Below are positions 1-8,382 of a stretch of DNA of 64,000 nucleotides, in pieces. The stretch spans positions 124,001-188,000 of the forward strand of contig JAWDKM010000001.1 in assembly GCA_032464575.1 (NCBI GenBank). The letters are read 5' to 3'. Made by a program: the position numbers and the translations under genes. The DNA comes from Pontivivens sp032464575 (GTDB taxonomy: Bacteria > Pseudomonadota > Alphaproteobacteria > Rhodobacterales > Rhodobacteraceae). The notes under the pieces are model-generated. The model was given only the letters and a program-made list of their open reading frames with translations, searched no databases and was not told where the DNA came from. How positions within the stretch are numbered: the stretch's first letter is position 1; each line of letters opens with the position of its first letter.

Positions 1-1136
1 TCGAGGGGGCGCAAGGAGCGCAGGTCGATGACCTCCGCCGAGATCCCCATCTCCTTCAGCGCATCCGCCGCCTCCATCACGTAGGTCATGCCGATACCCC
101 AGCTCACGAGGGTCACGTCGGTGCCCTCGCGCCAGATCTTCGCCTTGCCGAGCGGAATGGTGAAATCGTCGAGTTCCGGCACGTCGAAGGTCTTGCCGTA
201 GAGGATCTCGTTCTCGAGGAAGACCACCGGGTTCGGATCGCGGATCGCCGATTTCAGCAGGCCCTTCGCATCGGCCGCCGAATAGGGCTGGACGACCCTG
301 AGGCCCGGAATGGACGCGTACCACGCCGCGTAGTCCTGACTGTGCTGCGCCGCCACCCGCGCCGCCGCACCGTTGGGGCCGCGGAAGGTGATCGGACAGC
401 CCATCTGGCCGCCGGACATATAGAGAGTCTTCGCCGCTGAGTTGATGATCTGGTCGATCGCCTGCATGGCGAAGTTGAACGTCATGAACTCCACGATCGG
501 GTTCAGCCCGCCGAAGGCAGCACCAACGCCGACGCCGGTGAAGCCGTGCTCGGTGATTGGGGTATCGATGACGCGCTTCGCGCCGAACTCGTCGAGCAGG
601 CCCTGGCTGATCTTGTAGGCGCCCTGGTACTCGGCCACCTCCTCGCCCATCAGGAACACCGTCTCGTCGCGGCGCATCTCCTCGGCCATCGCGTCGCGCA
701 GCGCCTCGCGCACCGTCTGCGACTTGAAGCTGGTGCCTTCGGGGACGTCCGGCTCCGGCGTCGGCGGCACATCGGCAGCCGGGGCGGCGGAGGCGGGGAC
801 GGAGGCGTGCTCGACCTCCGCCGGGGCCTCGGCCTGCGGGGCAGGAGCCTCCGCCGGGGCGGCACCGTTCGCCTTGATGTCGTCGGCGCTCTCGCCGTCC
901 TCCAGGAGCACGGCAATCGGCGTGTTCACCTTCACGCCTTCGCTGCCCTCGGCCACGAGGATCTTGCCGACGACGCCCTCGTCGACGGCCTCGAACTCCA
1001 TTGTGGCCTTGTCGGTCTCGATCTCCGCGATCACGTCGCCGGAGGAGACCTCGTCGCCTTCCTTCACGTTCCACTTCGCCAGCGTGCCTTCCTCCATCGT
1101 CGGGGAAAGGGCGGGCATCAGGATTTCGGTCGCCAT
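1..1136 (-). CDS. pdhB: Pyruvate dehydrogenase E1 beta subunit with N-terminal lipoyl domain (3' end outside window)
   Basis: Beta subunit of the E1 (decarboxylating) component of the pyruvate dehydrogenase complex, which turns pyruvate into acetyl groups on lipoate. About 378 residues are visible; the C-terminus runs off the window. Residues 1-80 form a lipoyl domain with the lipoylated lysine in ETDKATMEF (Lys43). An Ala/Pro/Glu-rich linker follows, and the transketolase-like pyrimidine-binding domain starts near residue 130 (TSFKSQTVREALRDAM) with the conserved segment ITEHGFTGVGVGAA. A lipoyl domain fused to E1 beta is normal in alphaproteobacteria. The ATG at 1136 opens directly into the lipoyl domain. 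It follows pdhA by 108 bp on the same strand, so the two are probably one operon with pdhC beyond the edge. Confidence 0.95.
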   Translation of the reverse strand, partial: MATEILMPALSPTMEEGTLAKWNVKEGDEVSSGDVIAEIETDKATMEFEAVDEGVVGKILVAEGSEGVKVNTPIAVLLEDGESADDIKANGAAPAEAPAPQAEAPAEVEHASVPASAAPAADVPPTPEPDVPEGTSFKSQTVREALRDAMAEEMRRDETVFLMGEEVAEYQGAYKISQGLLDEFGAKRVIDTPITEHGFTGVGVGAAFGGLNPIVEFMTFNFAMQAIDQIINSAAKTLYMSGGQMGCPITFRGPNGAAARVAAQHSQDYAAWYASIPGLRVVQPYSAADAKGLLKSAIRDPNPVVFLENEILYGKTFDVPELDDFTIPLGKAKIWREGTDVTLVSWGIGMTYVMEAADALKEMGISAEVIDLRSLRPL

Positions 1137-1244
1137 GTCAGGTTGCTCCCAGGGTCGGACGGGCGGTGACGCAAAGCAGGTCCCGGCCCGGAAGAGAGGG
1201 GGTTGTCTTGCCGAAGACGCGCGCGGCGCGATGCGGAGACGGCA

Positions 1245-2264
1245 TCAGGCCGACTCGGCCTGCGGCAGCGCGTCGGCGTAGATGTCGGTGTAGAGCTCTT
1301 CGAGCGCAGGCTCCGGGCTGTCCTGCGCGAATTGCGCCGCCTCGTTGACGATGCCCTTGATCTCCTTGTCGATGTCCTTGAGCTCGTCCTCGGTCGCGTG
1401 TTTGCCGGTCAGCAGGAGCTGCTTGACATGCTCGATCGCGTCCCGCTCCTCCCGCATCTTCTGCACCTCCTCGCGGGTCCGGTACTTGGCCGGGTCCGAC
1501 ATCGAGTGGCCGCGATAGCGGTAGGTCTTGATCTCGAGGATGTAGGGCCCCTTGCCCGCGCGACAGTGGGCGACGGCCTTCTCGCCTGCCTCCTTCACCG
1601 CGAGCACATCCATGCCGTCCACCTCCTCACCGGCGATGCCGAAGGCCACGCCGCGTTCCCAGTAGCTCGGGGACTTGGTGCCGCGTTTCACGGACGTGCC
1701 CATGGCGTACTGGTTGTTCTCGATAACGAAGATGCAGGGCAGCTCCCACAGGGCGGCCATGTTGTAGGTCTCGTAGACCTGGCCCTGGTTGGCCGCACCG
1801 TCCCCGAAATAGGTGAAGCAGACCGTGTCCTCGCCCCGGTACTTGTTGGCGAAGGCGAGGCCCGCGCCGATCGGTACCTGCGCGCCCACGATGCCGTGGC
1901 CGCCGTAGAACTTCTTCTCCTCCGAGAACATGTGCATCGAGCCGCCCTTGCCCTTGGAGTAGCCGCCCTCGCGGCCCGTAAGCTCGGCCATCACGCCCTT
2001 GGGATCCATGCCGCAGGCGAGCATGTGCCCATGGTCGCGGTAGGAGGTCACACGGCTGTCGCCGTCCTTGGCCGCGGCTTCCAGGCCCACCACCACGGCT
2101 TCCTGCCCGATGTAGAGGTGGCAGAAGCCGCCGATCAGGCCCATGCCGTAGAGCTGGCCGGCCTTTTCCTCGAACCGGCGGATCAGCAGCATGTCGCTAT
2201 AGTAGTGAAGCAGCTCTTCCTTCGACGCATTCGGCTTCTTCGCCGCAGTCTTGCGGGTCGCCAT
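1245..2264 (-). CDS. pdhA: Pyruvate dehydrogenase E1 alpha subunit
   Basis: Alpha subunit of E1, carrying the thiamine diphosphate site that decarboxylates pyruvate. 339 residues, normal for the family. The TPP motif GDGAANQGQVYE is present, as are the conserved RDHGHMLACG segment and the phosphorylation-loop region YRYRGHSMSDPAKYR. The start at MATRKTAAKK is chosen because GGGGAGG lies 6 bases upstream; an in-frame start ten codons earlier has no such site. The N-terminus is Lys/Ala-rich and probably disordered, where the E2 core is bound. First gene of the pdhA-pdhB pair. Confidence 0.96.
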   Translation of the reverse strand: MATRKTAAKKPNASKEELLHYYSDMLLIRRFEEKAGQLYGMGLIGGFCHLYIGQEAVVVGLEAAAKDGDSRVTSYRDHGHMLACGMDPKGVMAELTGREGGYSKGKGGSMHMFSEEKKFYGGHGIVGAQVPIGAGLAFANKYRGEDTVCFTYFGDGAANQGQVYETYNMAALWELPCIFVIENNQYAMGTSVKRGTKSPSYWERGVAFGIAGEEVDGMDVLAVKEAGEKAVAHCRAGKGPYILEIKTYRYRGHSMSDPAKYRTREEVQKMREERDAIEHVKQLLLTGKHATEDELKDIDKEIKGIVNEAAQFAQDSPEPALEELYTDIYADALPQAESA

Positions 2265-2391
2265 TCCGAACCTCCCCAGGTCGTTCAATATCAAACTATC
2301 CGCAGTCTAACGCCGCGTCACGACGATTGCACCCCCGCAAATGACGGGGCGGCATTCGCCGTGTGCAACGCAGGTAGGGCGTTTCGGGGTG

Positions 2392-2712
2392 CTATCGAAT
2401 GACGATTTCGTCCGGGCGGGCGTAACCCAGGACGTGCCGCGCCCGCTCGTCGAGCAGGTCGAGGTCGAGGAAATCGTCCGATAGGCGGCGCGTGCGGTTG
2501 GTGAGCCCTGCGGCCTCGTCCTGCAGGCGGGCAAGGGTCACTTCGAGATCGCGCGCCTCCTGCTCCACCTCGATGAGGCGCCCCATGCCGTGATTTCCCT
2601 GAAGCGCCGCATAGGCGAAATAGACGATCAGCGTGAGCACCGCGAAGGAGAACACCGTATCGCCCAGGGCGCGCGCCGGAAACCGGGCGGTGATCGTGCG
2701 AAGCAAGGTCAT
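2392..2712 (-). CDS. ftsB: FtsB/DivIC-type septum formation initiator
   Basis: Small bitopic division protein expected to sit in the FtsQ-FtsB-FtsL complex at the septum. 106 residues: a short basic N-terminus, one transmembrane helix at about residues 17-35 (FSFAVLTLIVYFAYAAL), then a heptad-like coiled coil at about 45-75 (LIEVEQEARDLEVTLARLQ) and the conserved tail ERARHVLGYARPDEIVI. The ATG at 2712 is chosen because it starts just before the membrane helix; longer in-frame starts add low-complexity sequence. It lies 127 bp upstream of pdhA on the same strand, a usual arrangement in alphaproteobacteria. Assigned from topology and the C-terminal motif; sequence conservation in this family is low. 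Confidence 0.85.
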   Translation of the reverse strand: MTLLRTITARFPARALGDTVFSFAVLTLIVYFAYAALQGNHGMGRLIEVEQEARDLEVTLARLQDEAAGLTNRTRRLSDDFLDLDLLDERARHVLGYARPDEIVIR

Positions 2713-2840
2713 CGGGGGCTCAACTCTGCTGCTCGTCCGGCCTCTGCGGGCCAGTGAGATGACTATGCCAGAAGCGATTCGCGCTGTGAATCCCCTCAGT
2801 GGCGAAAATAGGGCTGGGCGTGCAACCCGGCCCCCAATTG

Positions 2841-3617
2841 TCACACCGCGCCCTGCACTTGTGACCATGCGCTCACATTCTGCTCCAGATGCGCCACGCT
2901 GGTCGTGCCGGGGATGACCACGATGTTGGGCGCGCGCTCCAGCAGCCAGGCGAGTGCGGCCACCGGCTCCAATGCTGCGCCGCGCTTCATCGGGTGGGCG
3001 CCGAGCGGTCCGTAGGGGATGAAGGCGATGCCGCGCTCGGCGGTGTAGTCCACCAGCGCCTCATTCGCCCGCTCCGCACTGTTGAGCCGGTTCTGCACGC
3101 TCGCCACCGGCCCGACGGCGAGCGCGCGGTCGAGCGTGTCGCGATCCACGTTGGACAGGCCGATATGGCGGATCAGCCCATCCTCGCGCGCCCGCACCAG
3201 CGCCTCCATCGAGGCCTCGACAGGCGTGTCCGGATCGATCCAGTGGAGCTGGAACAGGTCGATCACTTCGCGGCGCAGGTTCACCCGCGCGTCCTCGATC
3301 TGCTGCCGCAGCGTGGCGGGCGAGGCGTCGCGTTTCATGCGGTCGGGTGCGAACTTGTCGATCCCGCCCTTGGTGGCGAGCACCACGTCGCGCCCCGCCA
3401 GCGCCTCTCCCAGTAGCCGGTCGGCGTGCTGCGGTCCGTAGGCCCTTGCACTGTCGAAGAAGTTCACGCCCAGATCCGCCGCGCGGGTCAGGAGCGCCTT
3501 GCCGCCCTCCCAATCGGGATAGGGTCCGAAATTGCCCGGCTGGCCCGTCAGGCGCATCGCGCCGAAGCCGATCCGGTCGATGGTCAGGTCGCCGCCAAGC
3601 TTGAAGGTCCGGTCCAT
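2841..3617 (-). CDS. Aldo/keto reductase
   Basis: NAD(P)H-dependent oxidoreductase of the aldo/keto reductase family, cytosolic TIM barrel of 258 residues. The tetrad is visible: Asp and Tyr in DSARAYG, Lys in LATKGG and His in LFQLHWIDP. The cofactor-binding C-terminal part contains IVVIPGTTSVAHLEQN. The ATG at 3617 has GAGGAGAGA upstream; a longer frame would reach 3644. It is divergent from a LysR-type gene and shares a 105-bp promoter region with it, so that LysR protein probably controls it. The substrate cannot be told. Confidence 0.9.
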   Translation of the reverse strand: MDRTFKLGGDLTIDRIGFGAMRLTGQPGNFGPYPDWEGGKALLTRAADLGVNFFDSARAYGPQHADRLLGEALAGRDVVLATKGGIDKFAPDRMKRDASPATLRQQIEDARVNLRREVIDLFQLHWIDPDTPVEASMEALVRAREDGLIRHIGLSNVDRDTLDRALAVGPVASVQNRLNSAERANEALVDYTAERGIAFIPYGPLGAHPMKRGAALEPVAALAWLLERAPNIVVIPGTTSVAHLEQNVSAWSQVQGAV

Positions 3618-3709
3618 GGTCTCTCTCCTCTCATCCGGCATCATCGCCGTTGGGGGAGATATGCGGGCGGGGCGGTTCCTCCTGTAGTGCGCGTTGCGAT
3701 CACTCTGCT

Positions 3710-3724
3710 ATACGTCCGACGTAT
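3710..3724. promoter_or_regulatory. Perfect 15-bp palindrome over the LysR start codon (candidate operator)
   Basis: ATACGTC-C-GACGTAT is a perfect inverted repeat with 7-bp arms and a one-base centre. It fits the T-N11-A pattern of LysR-family boxes and its last two bases are the first two of the LysR ATG. It lies in the shared region between the aldo/keto reductase and LysR genes, which suggests autoregulation plus control of the reductase. Protein binding is inference. Confidence 0.5.
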
Positions 3725-4625
3725 GAGCCAGCCAACCGATCGCCTTACTCTGCTCGCCACCTTCGCTCGCATCGCGGAGCGGGGCTCGATCTCCGCCGCG
3801 GCGCGCGATCTCGGCATCACGCAGGCCACTGCGTCGCGCCACCTGCAGGATCTGGAGGCGCGGCTCGGCACGCCGCTCGCCCGCCGCACGACCCATTCCC
3901 TCGCCCTGACCGGGGAGGGGGAGGCGGTGCTGGTCGAGGCCCGCCCCCTGTTGGCGGGGTGGGAGGCGCTGGTCGAGCGCCACTCCGGGGATGAGGTCCG
4001 CGGTCGCCTTTCGGTCGTCGCCCCCGTGGCGCTCGGCCAGACCGTACTCGCCGATATCGCGGTGGAACTCGCACGGGCCCACCCGACGCTGCGCATCGAT
4101 TGGCGGCTCGAGGACGCGCCGGTCCGCCTCGCCGAGCTCGGCAGCGATTGCTGGATCCGCGTCGGTCCGGTGCCCGACGACACCCTCGTCGTGCGCCCGC
4201 TGGGACAGGTCGAACGGCTGCTGGTCGCCGCCCCCGGCCTGTCCCACCCCCTCGATCACCCGAAGGCAGCCGAAGCCCTGCCGCTCCTTGCCCTCGATCC
4301 CTTCGAAGGGGGGCGCATCGCCCTGATGAAGGGCGCTCAAGAGCAGGAGATCGCGCCGCCCGTCACCTTCTCCACCAACAACATCGCAGCCCTGCACCGC
4401 GCCGCGCTCAGCGGCGCCGGCATCGCGGTGCTGCCGTATTGGTACGTGACCGAGGACCTTGAGGCCGGTCGCCTCATCGACCTGCTGCCCGACTGGCGCG
4501 CGGCAGAGCTGACGGTGAACATCGCCTTCCCGCCGGGAGCACAACGGCTCCGCCGGCTGGCCGTCTTCCTCGATGTTGTGGAGGCGGGCTTGCCGAAGAC
4601 GCCGGGGATCAGCGCGCCCGGATGA
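3723..4625 (+). CDS. LysR-family transcriptional regulator
   Basis: DNA-binding regulator, 300 residues, the usual LysR length. The N-terminal winged HTH covers about residues 8-65 (RGSISAAARDLGITQATAS, LEARLGTPLARR), followed by a periplasmic-binding-fold effector domain. The start at MSQPTDRLTL is chosen because the upstream in-frame sequence overlaps the divergent reductase and is not LysR-like. There is no clear ribosome site, and a palindrome overlaps the ATG, so translation may be leaderless or repressed by its own protein. Its 3' end overlaps the convergent PPC-domain gene by 17 bp. Probable target: the divergent aldo/keto reductase. Confidence 0.92.
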   Translation: MSQPTDRLTLLATFARIAERGSISAAARDLGITQATASRHLQDLEARLGTPLARRTTHSLALTGEGEAVLVEARPLLAGWEALVERHSGDEVRGRLSVVAPVALGQTVLADIAVELARAHPTLRIDWRLEDAPVRLAELGSDCWIRVGPVPDDTLVVRPLGQVERLLVAAPGLSHPLDHPKAAEALPLLALDPFEGGRIALMKGAQEQEIAPPVTFSTNNIAALHRAALSGAGIAVLPYWYVTEDLEAGRLIDLLPDWRAAELTVNIAFPPGAQRLRRLAVFLDVVEAGLPKTPGISAPG

Positions 4626-5034
4626 ACAGCTCCGCATAGCCCGTAGCGGGATCCTGAGCCCTTGAAAAGGCGAAGGCGTCCGTCAGCCCCAGCACCACCT
4701 CCGCCGTCGTGCGCACCAAAGCGCCCGGCATCAGATGGCCGCCGGTCACATGGCCTTCCGCATCCGCCACGGTGAGGTGTAGGTGCGGCCCGTCGGGGCT
4801 CAGCGTGCCCGACAGCGCCACGATCTCCAGCGGCCCCGGCACCTCGACCGCATCGTCCCGATTGGCAAAGCGCAACGGCGCCACCGTCAGGCTACCCACG
4901 CAGGCGGCGACGAAACCCGCCGCCGCACCGCTCTCGTCAAAGGCCTCGCACAGCGCGGACCGCAGCTCCGCCCCGGGCGAGAGGCGCAGCGCAAGATGCC
5001 GCACCGCCCCGGCCGGAGCCTCGGCCCGCTGCAA
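4609..5034 (-). CDS. PPC (DUF296) domain protein
   Basis: 141-residue single-domain protein of the plants-and-prokaryotes-conserved family, small trimeric proteins related to AT-hook partners in plants; the bacterial role is not established. The family core is visible as VALSGTLSPDGPHLHLTVAD followed by GHVTGGHLMPG, with the conserved histidines. The start is a TTG two bases after the aldolase stop codon (TGA-TC-TTG), which suggests translational coupling to fba; no ATG exists before the domain. Its 3' end overlaps the convergent LysR gene. Family assignment is firm, function unknown. Confidence 0.82.
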   Translation of the reverse strand: MQRAEAPAGAVRHLALRLSPGAELRSALCEAFDESGAAAGFVAACVGSLTVAPLRFANRDDAVEVPGPLEIVALSGTLSPDGPHLHLTVADAEGHVTGGHLMPGALVRTTAEVVLGLTDAFAFSRAQDPATGYAELFIRAR

Positions 5035-5036
5035 GA

Positions 5037-5966
5037 TCAGGCCTTGCCCTTGTAGATATCGATCAGCTTGCCGAGCATATCCAGCGCCTCGCCCCGCTCG
5101 CGCTGGAACGTGTTGCGCCCGATGATCGAGCCGTTGCCGCCGCCGTGGCGGATCGCGCGCGCGTCGTCGTAGACGCTGTCCGCGCCCTTCTTCGACCCGC
5201 CGGAGAAGACAATCAGCCGCCGCCCGTTGAAGGAGGACTTCACGCAGTCCGCCACGCGCGCCGCCTGCGTGGAGATGTCGATGCCCTCGGCCTCGTAGAC
5301 CTTCTTCGCCTCGGGCAGCATCAGGTGATCGGTCGAGAGCTTCACCTTGATGATGTGCGCGCCGAGCAGGGCGGCGATGTGGGCGGCATAGGCCGCGATG
5401 TCGATCGCCGTCTCGCCGTCCTTGGTGATCGCCTCGCCGCGCGGATAGGACCAGATCACGGTGGCGAGGCCGCAGGCCGCCGCCTCGCGCCGCATCTCCA
5501 CGATCTCCTCGAACATGTCGAGTGCCGCGTCGGAGCCCGGATAGACCGTGAAGCCGATGGCAGAGCAGCCGAGCCGCAGCGCGTCGTCCACGCTCGCCGT
5601 CACCGCCTGGTTCTTGCCGGCCGTGTCGCTCATCAGAGAGTTGGCGGAGTTCACCTTGAGGATCGTCGGAACCTGGCCCGCGAAGGTATCGGCTCCCGCC
5701 TCCAGCGGACCGAGCGGGGCGGCATAGGCGCTCAGCCCCGCATCGATGGCGAGCTGGTAGTGGTAGTGCGGGTCATAGGCGTCCGGGTTCGGGGCGAAGG
5801 ACCGCGCCGGACCGTGCTCGAAGCCCTGGTCCACGGGCAGGATGATCATCTTACCGGTGCCACCGAGCTTGCCCTGCATGAGCATGCGGCACAGCTGCGC
5901 CTTCACGCCGGGGGTCTCGCCTTCGTAGTTCGCAAGGATGTTGCGGACGGTGCGGGTCGCTTTCAT
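5037..5966 (-). CDS. fbaB: Class I fructose-bisphosphate aldolase (DhnA type)
   Basis: Cleaves fructose-1,6-bisphosphate into glyceraldehyde-3-phosphate and dihydroxyacetone phosphate by Schiff-base chemistry. 309 residues with archaeal/DhnA-type aldolase features: ILPVDQGFEHGPARSF near the N-terminus, the Schiff-base lysine region IIKVKLSTDHL, and the phosphate-binding segment RRLIVFSGGSKKG. The ATG at 5966 has GAGGA eight bases upstream; an in-frame ATG six codons earlier is also possible. It sits with pgk and tkt in a sugar-phosphate gene group, and the PPC gene follows within 2 bp. Confidence 0.93.
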   Translation of the reverse strand: MKATRTVRNILANYEGETPGVKAQLCRMLMQGKLGGTGKMIILPVDQGFEHGPARSFAPNPDAYDPHYHYQLAIDAGLSAYAAPLGPLEAGADTFAGQVPTILKVNSANSLMSDTAGKNQAVTASVDDALRLGCSAIGFTVYPGSDAALDMFEEIVEMRREAAACGLATVIWSYPRGEAITKDGETAIDIAAYAAHIAALLGAHIIKVKLSTDHLMLPEAKKVYEAEGIDISTQAARVADCVKSSFNGRRLIVFSGGSKKGADSVYDDARAIRHGGGNGSIIGRNTFQRERGEALDMLGKLIDIYKGKA

Positions 5967-6057
5967 GGAAATGTCCTCTGGCATGAGAAGGATGCCAAGG
6001 GCTTACCGCGCCGCAACAAAGCCGGTCAACCGTTCGCCTCAGTGCAACCGGTTTGAA

Positions 6058-6843
6058 TCAACCTTTACGTGAAAGGAGGCGTTGTGCGATCGCCGCACTC
6101 GCCCGGGCCGGGACCAGTTTCGAGAACGCGACCGTGACCTTGTTGTCGCCGCCGGGCACCACCACGGACTTGCGGGTGATCGCACCGGACCAGCCCGCCT
6201 CCGCCACCGATTTCGCCGTGGGCAGCTTGCGCATGTTGACGATGGTGGCGTTGCCCATGTCAGCGTCCTCGAAGAAGTTCGAGGCCGTGGCCCCAGGGCA
6301 GAGCGCCGTGATCGACACGCCGGTCTTGTCGAGCTCCACATCCACGGCGCGGCTCAGGCTCAGCACGTAGGCCTTGGTCGCGTGGTAGACCGCCATGCTC
6401 GGACCGGGGGTGAAGGCGGCGACGGAGGCGACGTTCAGGATCCGGCCCTCGTCGCGTTCGACCATCGGCGGCAGCGCGAGCTTCATCAGTTCGGTGAGCG
6501 CGGTGACGTTCACGTCGATGGAGGTGAGCTCGCGTGGCCACTCGCCCTCGGCGAACGGTCCGTTCCGGCCCAGCCCGGCATTGTTGACGAGGATGTCGAC
6601 GATCCGGCCCGCGCTCGCCGCCTCCCACAGCTTCGCGGCCCCGTCGCGGGCCGCGAGGTCCGCCTCTATCGCGACCGCCTCGACCCCGTATTGCTGCGTC
6701 AGCTCGCCCGCCAGCGCGTCGAGCTTGTCCTTCGAGCGGGCGGCGAGGATCACGTTGCGCTTTGACTTCGCGGCACAGCGGGCGAGTTCCTTGCCGATGC
6801 CTTCGGAGGCGCCGGTGACGAGGGTCCAGGTCTGGTCGGTCAT
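6058..6843 (-). CDS. Short-chain dehydrogenase/reductase
   Basis: Cytosolic NAD(P)-dependent oxidoreductase with a Rossmann fold, 261 residues, the classical SDR length. The cofactor motif TGASEGIGKEL is at about residues 9-19, NNAG at about 87, and the catalytic YHATK (Tyr-x3-Lys) at about 153. The C-terminal part (ITALCPGATASNFFEDADM) is typical of the DltE/YqjQ-like subgroup. The start at MTDQTWTLVTGAS has GGAAGGA upstream; the longer frame is not SDR-like. Probably its own transcription unit between pgk and fba. Substrate unknown. Confidence 0.92.
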   Translation of the reverse strand: MTDQTWTLVTGASEGIGKELARCAAKSKRNVILAARSKDKLDALAGELTQQYGVEAVAIEADLAARDGAAKLWEAASAGRIVDILVNNAGLGRNGPFAEGEWPRELTSIDVNVTALTELMKLALPPMVERDEGRILNVASVAAFTPGPSMAVYHATKAYVLSLSRAVDVELDKTGVSITALCPGATASNFFEDADMGNATIVNMRKLPTAKSVAEAGWSGAITRKSVVVPGGDNKVTVAFSKLVPARASAAIAQRLLSRKG

Positions 6844-6961
6844 GGGTGGTCCTTCCCTTAAGAGACGTGTCGGTCGCTTATGAAAAGGCCCCGGCGGCGC
6901 GAAGGGGCCCTGCGCACCGCGACGTGAGGTCGCGGTGCGCAAGATAGCCATATGGCACGCT

Positions 6962-8155
6962 TCAGGCGCTGTGCAACGCCGCGACGCCGGGCAGGGTCTT
7001 GCCCTCCAGCCATTCGAGGAACGCGCCCCCGGCGGAGGAGACATAGGTAAAGTGATCCGCGGCGCCGGCCGTGTTGAGGGCTGCCACCGTGTCGCCGCCC
7101 CCGGCGACGGAGACCAGCCGCCCGGCCCGCGTCAGCTCCGCCGCGGCCAGGGCGGCCGCCTTGGTCGCGGCATGGAACGGCTCGATCTCGAACGCGCCGA
7201 GCGGTCCGTTCCAGACCAGCGCCTTGGCCTGACCGAAGAGCTCGGCGACGGCCCGCGTCGTGTCGGGCCCCGCGTCGAGGATCATCGCGTCCGCCGGGCA
7301 GGCATCGGCGGCCACCGTCTCGCTCGCGGCACCGGCCTTGAACTCGCGGGCGACGACCACGTCCGTGGGCAGGTGCAGCGTGCATCCCGACCCTTCCGCC
7401 TTTGCCATGATCTCCTTTGCCGTGCCGGTCATCTCGTGCTCGCAGAGCGACTTGCCGACATCGATGCCCTGGGCGGCGAGGAACGTGTTCGCCATGCCAC
7501 CGCCGATCACGATGTGATCCATCCGCCCGATCAGGTTGCCCAGAAGGTCGAGCTTGGTGGAGACCTTGGCGCCTCCGACCACCGCCACCACCGGGCGCGG
7601 CGGATCGGCGAGGACGCCTTCGAGCGCCTTCAGCTCCTCCTCCATCAGCCGCCCGGCGCAGGCGGGCAGGTGGTGCGCCAGCCCCTCGGTCGAGGCATGG
7701 GCCCGGTGCGCAGCCGAGAACGCGTCGTTGCAATAGACGTCGCCCGCCGCGGCCATCTGTTTCGCGAACTCCGTGTCGTTCGCCTCCTCCTCCGGATGGT
7801 ATCGCGTGTTCTCGCATAGCAGCACCGCGCCCTCGGGCAATTCCGCCAGCGCCTCGCTCACCGGCGCGCCGACGCAATCCGAGGCGAAGCGCACCTCCAC
7901 ACCAAGCGCCTGAGCCAAGGGTCCGACGAGCGGTTCCAGGCTCATCTCCGCCACGCGCTTGCCCTCGGGCCGGCCGAAATGCGCCAGCAGCACCGGGCGG
8001 CCGCCCTTGGCCAGCATGTCCCGCACCGTCGGCACGATCCGCTCGATCCGCGTCGCGTCGGTCACGCGGCCGTCCTGCATCGGCACGTTGAGGTCCACGC
8101 GGGTCAGCACGACCTTGCCGCCAAGGTCCATGTCGTCGAGGGTCTTCCAGCTCAT
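6962..8155 (-). CDS. pgk: Phosphoglycerate kinase
   Basis: Transfers phosphate between 1,3-bisphosphoglycerate and ADP in glycolysis and its reverse. 397 residues, normal length. It opens with DDMDLGGKVVLTRVDLNVPM (substrate-binding RVDLNVP), has GRPEGKR and the hinge, GGAKVSTKLDLL, and the C-terminal nucleotide loop SVAGGGDTVAAL. The ATG at 8155 is preceded by GGAAAGG. A 47-codon membrane protein gene lies 18 bp upstream on the same strand and may be co-transcribed. Confidence 0.97.
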   Translation of the reverse strand: MSWKTLDDMDLGGKVVLTRVDLNVPMQDGRVTDATRIERIVPTVRDMLAKGGRPVLLAHFGRPEGKRVAEMSLEPLVGPLAQALGVEVRFASDCVGAPVSEALAELPEGAVLLCENTRYHPEEEANDTEFAKQMAAAGDVYCNDAFSAAHRAHASTEGLAHHLPACAGRLMEEELKALEGVLADPPRPVVAVVGGAKVSTKLDLLGNLIGRMDHIVIGGGMANTFLAAQGIDVGKSLCEHEMTGTAKEIMAKAEGSGCTLHLPTDVVVAREFKAGAASETVAADACPADAMILDAGPDTTRAVAELFGQAKALVWNGPLGAFEIEPFHAATKAAALAAAELTRAGRLVSVAGGGDTVAALNTAGAADHFTYVSSAGGAFLEWLEGKTLPGVAALHSA

Positions 8156-8173
8156 GCCGAGGGCCTTTCCATG

Positions 8174-8317
8174 TCAGCGCCAGAACGCCATCCAGGTCAT
8201 GATGCGCCACAACAGGCGCATCGCCTCGACCCAGAGGTCCCAGCCGAAATAGAGATAATCCGCGAGAAACACGGCGAGGATGATCCCGCCGATCCACAGC
8301 GCGATGGTGGTGTTCAT
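8174..8317 (-). CDS. Small single-span membrane protein (47 residues)
   Basis: Reads MNTTIALWIGGIILAVFLAD and then YLYFGWDLWVEAMRLLWRIM, ending TWMAFWR. One transmembrane helix covers about residues 5-22, followed by a Trp-rich amphipathic segment. GGAGGAG lies 5 bases before the ATG, a very strong ribosome site, and this is the main reason to call it real. It is located 18 bp upstream of pgk on the same strand. I do not recognise a named family; a role at the membrane is all that can be said. Confidence 0.75.
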   Translation of the reverse strand: MNTTIALWIGGIILAVFLADYLYFGWDLWVEAMRLLWRIMTWMAFWR

Positions 8318-8382
8318 GCGCCTCCTCCGTCCCTCGCGAGTGCCTTCCTAGGGCAGCGGGACGCGCCTGTCACCAAAAGCCG

